Assembly (NCBI GenBank): GCA_050725495.1
Contig: JBOHHM010000034.1
Coordinates: forward strand, 1 to 24,168
DNA length: 24,168 bases
Source of the DNA: JBOHHM01 sp050725495
GTDB taxonomy: Bacteria; Pseudomonadota; Gammaproteobacteria; Burkholderiales; Burkholderiaceae_C
Reading direction: 5' to 3'
Shown here: positions 6,802-14,071 of the stretch, piece after piece
Position numbering within the stretch: the stretch's first letter is position 1
Layout of the letters: every line of letters begins with the position of its first letter
Made by a program: the position numbers and the translations under genes
The notes under the pieces: generated by a model
Seen by the model: only the letters and a program-made list of their open reading frames with translations
Database searches by the model: none
Told to the model about the DNA's origin: nothing

Positions 6802-7254
6802 ATGCTCAAAGGCATAGACCCCCTGCTCACGCCCGAGCTGCTCAAGCTGCTGGCCGAGATGGGCCATGACGACGCGCTGGTGCTGGCCGACGCCAACTTC
6901 ACGGCCATGAGCCTGGGCGCGGGCAAGCCGGTGCTGCGCCTGGCCGGCCACGGCATGGCGCGCTGCGCGCAGGCCGTGATCTCGCTGCTGCCGCTGGCCG
7001 AAGATGTGGACCAGCCCGTGGCCTACATGCAAGTCAGCGGCACCGAGGCGCCCTATCTGTCGGGCCTGCAGCGCGAGGTGCTGGCACTGCTGGCCCCCAG
7101 CCTGCTGCCACACCAGCGGGCCGAGGCGGTGGAGCGCCACGCGTTCTACGAGCGGGTGCGCCGGGCCTATGCGATCGTGGTCACCGGCGAGCTACAGCCC
7201 TTTGGCAACTTCATCTTGCGCAAGGGCGTGATCGGCGAGAATCTGCGCCCATGA
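6802..7254 (+). CDS. RbsD/FucU-family sugar mutarotase
   Basis: A 150-residue protein of the RbsD/FucU fold, which catalyses anomer or pyranose-furanose interconversion of free sugars in the cytoplasm. The N-terminus MLKGIDPLLTPELLKLLAEMGH is nearly diagnostic for the FucU branch, with the family His in GHDD and the DANF segment. The C-terminus has the FYERVRRAYAIVVTGE and GNFILRKGVI blocks that carry the conserved Tyr and Asn. GGAAG precedes the ATG. It sits between frcA and the ROK regulator and its stop overlaps the regulator start (ATGA), so it is part of the operon. FucU acts on L-fucose in E. coli, but no fucose enzymes are present here; I infer that it equilibrates forms of the transported sugar before phosphorylation. 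Confidence 0.88.
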   Translation: MLKGIDPLLTPELLKLLAEMGHDDALVLADANFTAMSLGAGKPVLRLAGHGMARCAQAVISLLPLAEDVDQPVAYMQVSGTEAPYLSGLQREVLALLAPSLLPHQRAEAVERHAFYERVRRAYAIVVTGELQPFGNFILRKGVIGENLRP

Positions 7255-8492
7255 TGCAAGCCCCCCTCACCGAGCCTGCGGCCGCCGGGTCCGCACCGCC
7301 ACGGCCGCTGCGCCCGCGCGGCTCGAACCAGGTCGGCATGCGCCAGTTCAACGAACGCGTGGTGCTGCAGGCCATCCGCCTGCATGGCAGCCTGCCCAAG
7401 GCCGAGCTGGCCCGCCTGACCGGACTGACGGCCCAGACCATAGGCCTGATCACGACCCGGCTCGAGGAAGACGGCCTGCTGATTCGTCAGGACCGCGTGC
7501 GCGGCCGCATCGGCCAGCCTTCGGTGCCGCTGGCGCTGAACCCCGATGGTGCGTTTTCGGTCGGCATCAAGATCGGCCGGCGCAGCACCGATTCGCTGCT
7601 GGTCGATTTCACCGGCCAGGTCCGCCAGCGGCTCTCGCTGGCCTATGCCTTCCCCGAGGCCGACACCCTGATCCCCACCATAGGCCAGCACCTGCGCGCG
7701 CTGCGTGAGCGCTTGGGCGCGCTGGCCCCGCGCCTGGTCGGCGTGGGCGTGGCCGCGCCGTTTCAGCTCGGCGGCTGGCACAGGATGCTGGGGCTGTCCG
7801 AAGCCCAGTCGCAGGCGTGGAACCGCATCGACCTCGGCGCCGAAGTGCAGGCCATGGCCGAGCTGCCCGTGAACTTCGCCAAGGACACCTCGGCGGCCTG
7901 CGTGGCCGAACTGGTGGCAGGGCGCGGACGCGAGCTCAAGAGCTTTTTGTACCTGTTTGTCGACACCTTCGTCGGCGGCGGCCTGGTCATCCACTCGCAC
8001 CTGCATGCCGGCATCCATGGCAATGCCGGCGCCGTGGCCTCGCTGCCGCTGCAGCTGGCGCAGGCACCCCAGGCGCCGCCCCAGCTGATCGGCCAGGCCT
8101 CGTTGTGGGAGCTGGAGCAGCGCCTGCAGGCCCACGGCCTCGACCCGGCCGCCGCCTACGACGAACGCGCGCTGCAGCCCCCGTTCGAGCACGAGACCAG
8201 CGCCTGGATCGCGAGCGCCGCCAATGCGCTGGCCCACTGCGTGGTCAGCGCCACGGCCTTGCTGGACATCGACGCCGTCGTGATGGACGGCTCGTTCTGC
8301 CGGCCGCTGCTGCAGCGCCTGATCGAGCGCACGCGCGAGGCCTTGAACGCCTACAACTGGGAAGGCCTGTGGCCGGCCACGGTGGTCGCGGGCAGCATAG
8401 GCTCCGACGCGCGCGCGTTGGGCGGCGCCCTGCTGCCGCTGCACGCCAACTTTGCGCCCGACCGCGACCTGTTTCTCAAGGTCGGCAGCTAA
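7251..8492 (+). CDS. frcR: ROK-family transcriptional repressor (FrcR-like)
   Basis: A 413-residue ROK (repressor, ORF, kinase) protein with an N-terminal winged helix at about residues 35-95 (FNERVVLQAIRLHGSLPKAELARLTGLTAQTIG...). A sugar-kinase-like body follows. The ATP-binding DxGxT motif of true ROK kinases is degenerate (GIKIGRRSTDS), and the cysteine zinc motif CxCGxxGC is absent: the corresponding stretch reads HAGIHGNAGAVASLP. It therefore looks like a pure regulator. It starts with ATGATG overlapping the mutarotase stop, so it is made as the last gene of the operon that it probably controls; no separate Shine-Dalgarno is visible. Likely target is the AT-rich divergent region at 3703-3745. 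The symbol frcR follows context with rhizobial frc clusters and is provisional. Confidence 0.85.
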   Translation: MMQAPLTEPAAAGSAPPRPLRPRGSNQVGMRQFNERVVLQAIRLHGSLPKAELARLTGLTAQTIGLITTRLEEDGLLIRQDRVRGRIGQPSVPLALNPDGAFSVGIKIGRRSTDSLLVDFTGQVRQRLSLAYAFPEADTLIPTIGQHLRALRERLGALAPRLVGVGVAAPFQLGGWHRMLGLSEAQSQAWNRIDLGAEVQAMAELPVNFAKDTSAACVAELVAGRGRELKSFLYLFVDTFVGGGLVIHSHLHAGIHGNAGAVASLPLQLAQAPQAPPQLIGQASLWELEQRLQAHGLDPAAAYDERALQPPFEHETSAWIASAANALAHCVVSATALLDIDAVVMDGSFCRPLLQRLIERTREALNAYNWEGLWPATVVAGSIGSDARALGGALLPLHANFAPDRDLFLKVGS

Positions 8493-8499
8493 GGCGTCC

Positions 8500-9147
8500 T
8501 CAGACCTGCCTTGCCTTGCGCGAGGTCTTCCAGGCCCCGGCCAGCGCGATCAGGCCGGGGATCAGGATCAGCGCCCAGATGACCTTTTCCAGGTGAGTCT
8601 TCACAAACGCGATGTTGCCGAAGAAATAGCCCGCCGTGACGATGCTGCCGATCCACAGCGCACCGCCGCTCACGTCGTAGAACGTGAACTTGCGCCGCGT
8701 CATGTTCGCCACGCCGGCGACAAACGGCGCGAAGGTGCGCACGAAGGGCATGAAGCGCGCGATCACGATCGTGATGCCGCCATAGCGCTCGTAGAACGCG
8801 TGGGCCTGGTCGAAGGCCCGCTTGTTGAAAAACCTCGAGTCCTGCCACTGAAACACCTTGGGGCCAAAGTAGTGGCCTATCGTGTAGTTGGACTGGTTGC
8901 CCAGCACGGCCGCGGCCCACAGCAGGCCCAGCGACAGCGGATAGCTCATCAAGCCCACGCCGCACATCGCACCGACCACGAACAGCAGCGAGTCGCCGGG
9001 CAGGAACGGCATGACCACCACGCCGGTCTCGACAAAAATGATCAGGAACAGCAGCGCGTAGACCCAGGTTCCGTAGGTCTGGACAAACACCTCAAGGTAT
9101 TTGTCCACATGCAGGATGAAGTCAATGAAAAAGGCAATGAGTTCCAT
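8500..9147 (-). CDS. DedA-family inner-membrane protein
   Basis: A 215-residue polytopic membrane protein of the DedA/SNARE-associated (VTT) superfamily, linked to membrane homeostasis, proton-motive force and undecaprenyl-phosphate or lipid translocation. Family marks are FVETGVVVMPFLPGDSLLF, with the conserved Glu and Gly-Asp, and ARFMPFVRTFAPFVAGV, with the essential arginines, plus 4-5 hydrophobic stretches. Length is typical. It converges with the ROK gene (7 nt between stop codons) and diverges from mutL, with only 35 nt between start codons. No Shine-Dalgarno is visible; a GATAAT box lies 8 nt upstream of the ATG, pointing to a very short or absent leader. Which DedA paralogue this is cannot be told. 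Confidence 0.92.
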   Translation of the reverse strand: MELIAFFIDFILHVDKYLEVFVQTYGTWVYALLFLIIFVETGVVVMPFLPGDSLLFVVGAMCGVGLMSYPLSLGLLWAAAVLGNQSNYTIGHYFGPKVFQWQDSRFFNKRAFDQAHAFYERYGGITIVIARFMPFVRTFAPFVAGVANMTRRKFTFYDVSGGALWIGSIVTAGYFFGNIAFVKTHLEKVIWALILIPGLIALAGAWKTSRKARQV

Positions 9148-9170
9148 GGAGCCAGATTATCCCCGGCCCC

Positions 9171-9176
9171 TAAAAT
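9171..9176 (+). promoter_or_regulatory. -10-like box placing +1 at the mutL GTG
   Basis: TAAAAT is at -12 to -7 relative to the GTG of mutL. No convincing -35 is seen 16-18 nt upstream and there is no Shine-Dalgarno. On the other strand GATAAT (9161-9156) sits at -14 to -9 relative to the dedA ATG. Both suggest leaderless or nearly leaderless transcripts. Confidence 0.35.
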
Positions 9177-9182
9177 GGCCCT

Positions 9183-11126
9183 GTGAACGCCGTTCTTTCC
9201 CCCGCCCCCCGCCGCCCCATCCGTGAACTGCCCGACGAGCTGATCAGCCAGATCGCCGCCGGCGAGGTCGTCGAGCGCCCGGCCTCGGTCGTGCGCGAAC
9301 TGGTCGACAACGCGCTGGATGCCGGCGCCCGCCAGATCACCGTGCGGCTGCTGGCCGGCGGCGTGCGGCTGATTTCGGTGGAAGACGACGGCGTGGGCAT
9401 CGCCCGCGAGGAACTGCCGCTGGCGCTCAGGCGCCACGCGACGAGCAAAATTGCGAGCCTGCACGATCTGGAGTCGGTCGCCACCATGGGCTTTCGCGGC
9501 GAGGCCCTCGCAGCTATCAATTCTGTAGCAGAACTCGCCCTGCTGTCGAGGACGCAAGGCCAATCCAGCGCCTTTTTCCTGGACGGGCGCAGCGGCGAGC
9601 TCAGGCCCGTGGCGCGCGGCATCGGCACGACGGTCGAAGTCAAGGAGCTGTTCTTCAGCACGCCGGCGCGCCGCAAGTTTCTCAAGACCGACACGACCGA
9701 GCTGGCCCATTGCATCGAGGCCGTGCGCCGCCACGCGCTGGCGCGGCCCGACGTCGGCTTTGCGATCTGGCACGAGGGCAAGCTGGTCGAGCAGTGGCGC
9801 GCCTGCCAAGGCGATGCGGCGCGGGACCAGCGCCTGAGCGACGTGCTGGGCCGCGAGTTCATCGAACAGTCGGTCGCCGTCGACTACCGCGCTGGCGCGA
9901 TCCGCGAGGGCGCAGGGCACACATTGCGCGTGTGGGGCCGCGCCGGCATCCCCGACGCGGCCCGCTCGCGCGCCGACCAGCAGTTCGCCTATGTCAACGG
10001 CCGCTATGTGCGCGACAAGGTGCTGAGCCATGCCGCCCGCAGCGCCTACGAGGACGTGCTGCATGGCCAGCGCCAGCCGGTCTATGCGCTGTACCTGGAG
10101 ATCGACCCCGCGCGCGTGGACGTCAACGTGCACCCGACCAAGATCGAGGTGCGCTTTCGCGACAGCCGCGAGGTGCACCAGGCCGTGCGCCATGCGGTCG
10201 AAAACGCCTTGGCCACGCCCAGGGCCGCGGCAGCGCCCTCGATCGCCGCCACGAGTTCATTTCCCGAACCCAGCAGGCCGGCACCCCGGATGCAATGGGC
10301 GCAACCCGCTATCAATTTCGGAGCAAGCCGGGTGTCGGACATCGGCGCGCTGTGGCAGCCGTCCGCCCCCCGGCCGGCTTCGCCCGGCGTTACCGGCACC
10401 GAGCCTTTTGACGCTGTTCGGGCTGAGCCTGCCGAGGCCTTCTTCCACCCAGCCGACAGCGCTTCGACAAGCCCTGTCCGAACAGTGGCAGATGCCCGCC
10501 CCTTTGGCGAACCGACCTTGGGCCGCGAAGGCGACCAAAACGCTTGGCCCCTGGGCCGCGCGTTGGCCCAGCTGCAAGGCATTTACATCCTGGCCGAAAA
10601 CGCCCAGGGCCTGGTGATCGTGGACATGCATGCCGCCCACGAGCGCATCCTCTACGAGCGGCTCAAGGCCCAGATGGACAGTGCAGCGATTGCCAGCCAG
10701 CCCCTGCTGATCCCCGCCACCTTCGCCGCCACGCCGCAGGAAGTGGCCACCGCCGAAGCCAGTGAGGACACCTTGAAAGCGCTGGGGCTGGAGATCACGC
10801 CGTTCTCGCCCAAGACCCTGGCCGTGCGCGCCGTGCCGACCAGCCTGGCGCAAGGCGATGCGGTCGAACTGGCCCGCAGCGTGCTGGCCGAACTGGCGGC
10901 CCACGACGCCAGCACCGTGATCGAGCGCGCCCGCAACGAACTGCTGGCCACCATGGCCTGCCACGGCGCCGTGCGCGCGAATCGCCGGCTCACGCTCGAT
11001 GAGATGAACGCGCTGTTGCGCCAGATGGAAGCGACCGAGCGCTCCGACCAGTGCAACCATGGCCGCCCGACCTGGCGGCAGCTCAGCCTCAAGGAGCTGG
11101 ACGCGCTGTTCCTGCGCGGGCGCTAA
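9183..11126 (+). CDS. mutL: DNA mismatch repair protein MutL, endonuclease type
   Basis: A 647-residue GHKL ATPase that links mismatch recognition by MutS to strand incision. ATPase motifs: E39/N43 (ELVDNALDAG), DDGVGI (68-73), RHATSK and GFRGEAL (103-109). The C-terminal dimer domain has the metal-binding nuclease motif D481-M-H-A-x2-E487-x4-E492, plus ACHGAVRA (C593) and CNHGRP (C624), so this is a nicking MutL unlike E. coli MutL. The motif reads DMHA instead of DQHA, a variant I also recall from Neisseria MutL. The long linker (about residues 345-455) is Pro/Ala-rich and contains a 17-bp palindrome and a REP-like inverted repeat; another 17-bp palindrome lies in the ATPase domain. The GTG start has no Shine-Dalgarno but a TAAAAT box exactly at -12 to -7. 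Confidence 0.97.
   Translation: MNAVLSPAPRRPIRELPDELISQIAAGEVVERPASVVRELVDNALDAGARQITVRLLAGGVRLISVEDDGVGIAREELPLALRRHATSKIASLHDLESVATMGFRGEALAAINSVAELALLSRTQGQSSAFFLDGRSGELRPVARGIGTTVEVKELFFSTPARRKFLKTDTTELAHCIEAVRRHALARPDVGFAIWHEGKLVEQWRACQGDAARDQRLSDVLGREFIEQSVAVDYRAGAIREGAGHTLRVWGRAGIPDAARSRADQQFAYVNGRYVRDKVLSHAARSAYEDVLHGQRQPVYALYLEIDPARVDVNVHPTKIEVRFRDSREVHQAVRHAVENALATPRAAAAPSIAATSSFPEPSRPAPRMQWAQPAINFGASRVSDIGALWQPSAPRPASPGVTGTEPFDAVRAEPAEAFFHPADSASTSPVRTVADARPFGEPTLGREGDQNAWPLGRALAQLQGIYILAENAQGLVIVDMHAAHERILYERLKAQMDSAAIASQPLLIPATFAATPQEVATAEASEDTLKALGLEITPFSPKTLAVRAVPTSLAQGDAVELARSVLAELAAHDASTVIERARNELLATMACHGAVRANRRLTLDEMNALLRQMEATERSDQCNHGRPTWRQLSLKELDALFLRGR
9513..9529 (-). repeat. 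17-bp palindromic repeat in mutL ATPase domain (copy 2 of 4)
   Basis: GCTATCAATTCTGTAGC encodes A111-I-N-S-V-A116 in the block after GFRGEAL. Its codons (ATC AAT TCT GTA GCA) are unusually AT-rich for this gene. The extended end ATAGCTGC occurs on the minus strand (9517-9510), so this copy is reversed relative to the amiC copy. Confidence 0.6.
10308..10324 (-). repeat. 17-bp palindromic repeat in mutL linker (copy 3 of 4)
   Basis: GCTATCAATTTCGGAGC is a slightly decayed copy (GGAGC in place of RTAGC) encoding A-I-N-F-G-A in the non-conserved linker. Reading phase is the same as in the other three copies. The strand is assigned from the better-preserved GCTAT end and is uncertain. Confidence 0.6.
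10414..10485. repeat. REP-like inverted repeat in the mutL linker
   Basis: Arms at 10414-10438 (starting CTGTTCGGGCTGAGCC) and 10461-10485 (ending CTGTCCGAACAG) are imperfect inverted copies, 19 of 25 positions pairing by my count, around a 22-nt centre. The arm resembles the GTTCGGGCTGAGCCTGTCGAAG repeat that I recall as widespread between genes in Proteobacteria. Here it is translated in frame. Confidence 0.6.
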
Positions 11127-11134
11127 GGCCCCGC

Positions 11135-11680
11135 TCAGCCGACCGGCGGGTATTTCGCTGCCAGCTTGGCCACCGTGTTGAAGTTGCGGAACGTGGCCTG
11201 CACTTTCAGCGCACGCTCGAACACCGCGTTGGAAAACTTCGATTCGCTCTGCCTGAACTTGCACAGCCAGTAGACCTCGCGGCCTTGCACCTCAAAGACG
11301 TCGATCGGGGTTTGGAGCCGCATCAGCTGGGCCACCTGCGCGGCATCGAGCGGTTGCGCCAGAAACGCCACATTGAAGGCCCCGGCCTGGCGCCGCGCGG
11401 CCTCATCAAAAGGAGGGCTGCCGGCGACGGCCTGCAGCTCGGCATCGGTGCGCAAAAACGTCGCGACCTCGTAGCCCAGGGCCTGCTCCAATCCGATTTC
11501 AATCCGGCGCTGCAAGGCCGCAGCGCTGGACGACGGGGCCGTGAAGATCACGTTGCCGCTGGCAATAAACGTCTCCACCTGTAAGAAGCCCAGGGCCTCG
11601 AACTGGGCGCGCAAAGCCTCCATCGTGACGGTGCGGCCACCGACATTGATGGCGCGGAGAAAGGCGACGTAGCGCGGCAT
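11135..11680 (-). CDS. DUF1697 family protein
   Basis: A 181-residue protein matching the DUF1697 pattern: YVAFLRAINVGGRTVTMEALRAQFEALGF near the N-terminus, then VETFIASGNVIFTA, and a C-terminal ATFRNFNTVAKLA block. The family is widespread and has no established function that I can name; the fold is reported as ferredoxin-like. No signal peptide or membrane segment is seen, so it is probably cytoplasmic. It converges with mutL, with only 8 nt between the stop codons, and is an accessory gene separating mutL from miaA. Nothing in the sequence indicates a substrate or partner. Confidence 0.88.
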   Translation of the reverse strand: MPRYVAFLRAINVGGRTVTMEALRAQFEALGFLQVETFIASGNVIFTAPSSSAAALQRRIEIGLEQALGYEVATFLRTDAELQAVAGSPPFDEAARRQAGAFNVAFLAQPLDAAQVAQLMRLQTPIDVFEVQGREVYWLCKFRQSESKFSNAVFERALKVQATFRNFNTVAKLAAKYPPVG

Positions 11681-11812
11681 GGTGCTTCGGGCGTCTGGTG
11701 GTGGCAGAGCTATTGTCGTCGCTGCCTGTTTCCAGGCCTTACCCGAGCGTCAGAGCAGGACTGGCAAAAGCCGTTAGGCTGCGAGCTTTGTTGCCTACAG
11801 TCGCCCTCGCTC

Positions 11813-12658
11813 ATGAAACGCTGGTCCCTGCTCGCTTGCGCCGCCCTCGCCCTGACCCTGTTCGCCGGCTGCGCCACACTCGACGAGCGCCAGCGCCAAT
11901 GGATCTTCCAGCCCAGCGACCGCGCCCGCGAGAATGCGGCCGAGGCGGCCCGTGGCATGGACGAGGTCTGGATCGAGTTCGATTCTCAGGTCACGGGCCA
12001 GAGCGCCAGGCTGCATGGGCTGTGGCTGGCCAGCGCCAAGGCCAACGCCCCCGTGCTGCTCTACCTGCACGGCGCACGCTGGAATGTGACGGGCTCGTCA
12101 CCCCGCATCCGCCGCATGCAGGAGCTGAGCTTTTCGGTGCTGGCCATCGACTACCGCGGCTTTGGCAAGAGCACAGACCAGCTGCCCTCGGAAGACATGG
12201 CCTACGAGGACGCCCGCGCAGCCTGGGGCTGGCTGGCCGCGCGCTACCCCAAGCGGCCGCGCTACATCTTCGGCCACTCGCTGGGCGGGGCGATTGCGAT
12301 TGACCTGGCGAACCGGGTCGCCGACGAGAGCGGCACCATGGTCGAAGGCACATTCACCTCCATCGCCGATGTCGTAGGCTCGTTCAACTGGGGCTGGCTG
12401 CAGGTCGACACATTGATCACCCAGCGCTTTGAGTCGATCAAGAAGGTGGCCCATGTCGGCTCGCCGCTGCTGGTGGTGCACGGCACGGATGACAGCCTGA
12501 TCAAGCCGGAGCTGGGCCGCCAGCTCTTTGACGCGGCCCGCGGCCCCAAGGAATTCGTGCTGGTGCAAGGGGGCTCGCACCACAACACCAACGCGGTAGG
12601 CCAAAGCCAGTACCGCGAGGCCCTGCGCCAGCTGTTCGGGCTGAAGGTCCCGGTCTGA
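11813..12658 (+). CDS. Lipoprotein alpha/beta hydrolase
   Basis: A 281-residue serine hydrolase of the alpha/beta fold, anchored as a lipoprotein: the signal sequence ends in the lipobox LFAGC with C20 as the lipidated residue. Catalytic triad candidates are S156 in the nucleophile elbow GHSLGG, D226 or D227 in HGTDD, and H256 or H257 in GGSHH. LYLHGARWN supplies the oxyanion-hole region. The layout resembles the BEM46/ABHD13-like group, commonly annotated only as alpha/beta hydrolase; the natural substrate is unknown. It is convergent with the next gene (19 nt between stop codons). No Shine-Dalgarno is visible and a TACAGT box lies 11 nt before the ATG, so the leader may be very short. Confidence 0.88.
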   Translation: MKRWSLLACAALALTLFAGCATLDERQRQWIFQPSDRARENAAEAARGMDEVWIEFDSQVTGQSARLHGLWLASAKANAPVLLYLHGARWNVTGSSPRIRRMQELSFSVLAIDYRGFGKSTDQLPSEDMAYEDARAAWGWLAARYPKRPRYIFGHSLGGAIAIDLANRVADESGTMVEGTFTSIADVVGSFNWGWLQVDTLITQRFESIKKVAHVGSPLLVVHGTDDSLIKPELGRQLFDAARGPKEFVLVQGGSHHNTNAVGQSQYREALRQLFGLKVPV

Positions 12659-12677
12659 AGCCCCGCGAGACCCGGCC

Positions 12678-13979
12678 CTACTGCCGCACGGCCTGGGCCA
12701 GCGCCGCCCAGGCCTTGAGCGTCGCCGGATGCCAGAAGCCGGCGAAGTTCACCGGATGCGACGACGCCTTCACCACCACCATCTCGGCGGCGGGGTTGAT
12801 GTGCACGTACTGACCGTGCACGCCCAGGGCCTCGAACGCGCCATCGGCATTGTGCGAGAACCACCACTGGTTGTGATAGCTGTAGCCGGCCCATGCAGCG
12901 CGGTTCGGCGAGGCCTTGAACTTCTCGCGATCGCCGCCCTTCATCAGGTCGTCGATGACCGCCTTGGCGATCACCCGCTGACCATTGAACTCGCCGCCGC
13001 GGCGAACCATCTCGCCGAAGCGCGCGAGGTCGCGCGCCGTGGCGCTGAGTCCGGAGCCCTGCAGCGGCGTGCCCACGGGGTCGATCATCACGTAGGCGTC
13101 CTCGTCCATGCCGAGCTTGCTCCACAGGCGCTCGCTCATGACCTCGGTGAAGTGCTGGCCGGTGACGCGCGAGACGATCCAGCCCAGCACCTCGGAATGC
13201 ACCGTGCGGTAGACAAAGCCCGCGCCATGCTCGCCCTCCTTCTTCAGCGTCTTCACGAAGTCGTAGATGGTGCGCGGGCCCGTGTAGCTGGGCGGTGCCG
13301 GCAGCATGGTGCTGGAGAAGAGGTACGGGAAGATGTCGCTCGTCGGGTCGGAGAGGATTTCCCGGTAACGCACGGCGCCGGTCATGTCCATCACGTGGCG
13401 TACCGTCATGTCGCCCCAGGCGCTGTCGGCCAGCTCCGGCACGTACTTCGTCACCGGCGCGTCGAGGTCGAGCTTGCCCTCGTGGGCCAGTTGCGCGGCA
13501 AGCAGGCCGGTGAACGACTTGGTCACCGAGAACAGCAGGTGCGGCGTCTCGGGCCGCATTTGGTTCATATAGCGCTCGTAGACCACGCGGCCGCGATGCA
13601 TCACGATGATGGCATCGGCGTACGAGGCCTTCAGCCAGTCGGCGATGGTGGTCTTCTGGCCCTTGTCGTCCTCGAAGGCGACCTCGTCGAGGTTTTTCTC
13701 GGCGCGCGGCAGCGGCGACGGCGCGCCCGGGCCGCGGCGGATGTTGCGCGTCGGCACGAATTCGCGCGTGTGCTGCAGCGCCCAGCGCATCTGCGGGTAC
13801 TTGGTGCGGTTGCCTTGATCGACGAGCTGCTCGCCGGCGGGCGGGAAGGTGCTCATGTAGCTGAGCTTGTCGAGTGAAACCGCCTCGGGCGCGGGCAGCT
13901 GGGGCGCCTGGGCCAGGGCGGCGGGAACAGCGCAAAGAGTCAACAAGGCCATGGCGGCCGATCGGGCGGTGGGGTTCAA
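12678..13979 (-). CDS. Exported serine hydrolase of the beta-lactamase/NylB fold
   Basis: A 433-residue protein with a Sec signal peptide (residues 1-23, cleavage after ALA) and a class C beta-lactamase-type domain. The nucleophile motif SxxK is S151-V-T-K154, followed by SFTGLLAA. The second motif tyrosine is Y257 in FVYRTVHSEVLGWIVSRVTG, closely resembling the YxxxxxxxLGW region of 6-aminohexanoate-dimer hydrolase NylB. A late HGQ (GVHGQYVHI) takes the place of KTG. It is more likely an esterase or amide hydrolase than an antibiotic-inactivating beta-lactamase. It acts in the periplasm or outside the cell. The divergent neighbour at 14072 encodes a winged-helix/TPR protein and could regulate it. 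Substrate is unknown. Confidence 0.88.
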   Translation of the reverse strand: MNPTARSAAMALLTLCAVPAALAQAPQLPAPEAVSLDKLSYMSTFPPAGEQLVDQGNRTKYPQMRWALQHTREFVPTRNIRRGPGAPSPLPRAEKNLDEVAFEDDKGQKTTIADWLKASYADAIIVMHRGRVVYERYMNQMRPETPHLLFSVTKSFTGLLAAQLAHEGKLDLDAPVTKYVPELADSAWGDMTVRHVMDMTGAVRYREILSDPTSDIFPYLFSSTMLPAPPSYTGPRTIYDFVKTLKKEGEHGAGFVYRTVHSEVLGWIVSRVTGQHFTEVMSERLWSKLGMDEDAYVMIDPVGTPLQGSGLSATARDLARFGEMVRRGGEFNGQRVIAKAVIDDLMKGGDREKFKASPNRAAWAGYSYHNQWWFSHNADGAFEALGVHGQYVHINPAAEMVVVKASSHPVNFAGFWHPATLKAWAALAQAVRQ

Positions 13980-14071
13980 GAATGTCTCCTGCAGCGTCTA
14001 TTTAGAATGGGTTGAGCGTTCTCGCCCGCGGACAAGTTATCAGGGTGTCGCGCGCCAATCTTGATGAAAAC

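Noticed and set aside
7167..8444. A 425-codon minus-strand frame opposite the ROK gene
   Set aside because: Antisense shadow; the plus-strand frame has coherent ROK family sequence and operon coupling.
11796..11801. TACAGT before the lipoprotein hydrolase as a firm promoter
   Set aside because: No -35 at a suitable distance; mentioned only as a hint for a short leader.
12846..12890. GATAGCTGTAGCC as a fifth copy of the 17-bp repeat
   Set aside because: It lacks the AT-rich core and the 17-bp spacing, and it simply encodes the G-Y-S-Y segment of the hydrolase on the minus strand.
12262..13935. A 557-codon minus-strand frame overlapping the NylB-like hydrolase and the lipoprotein hydrolase
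   Set aside because: It is a frame-shifted shadow of the real hydrolase gene on the same strand and runs across two unrelated genes; composition is Arg/Ala/Gly-rich with no motif.
12678..13979. The beta-lactamase-fold protein as an antibiotic-resistance gene
   Set aside because: The KTG motif of true class A/C beta-lactamases is missing and the tyrosine region resembles NylB-type hydrolases and esterases.
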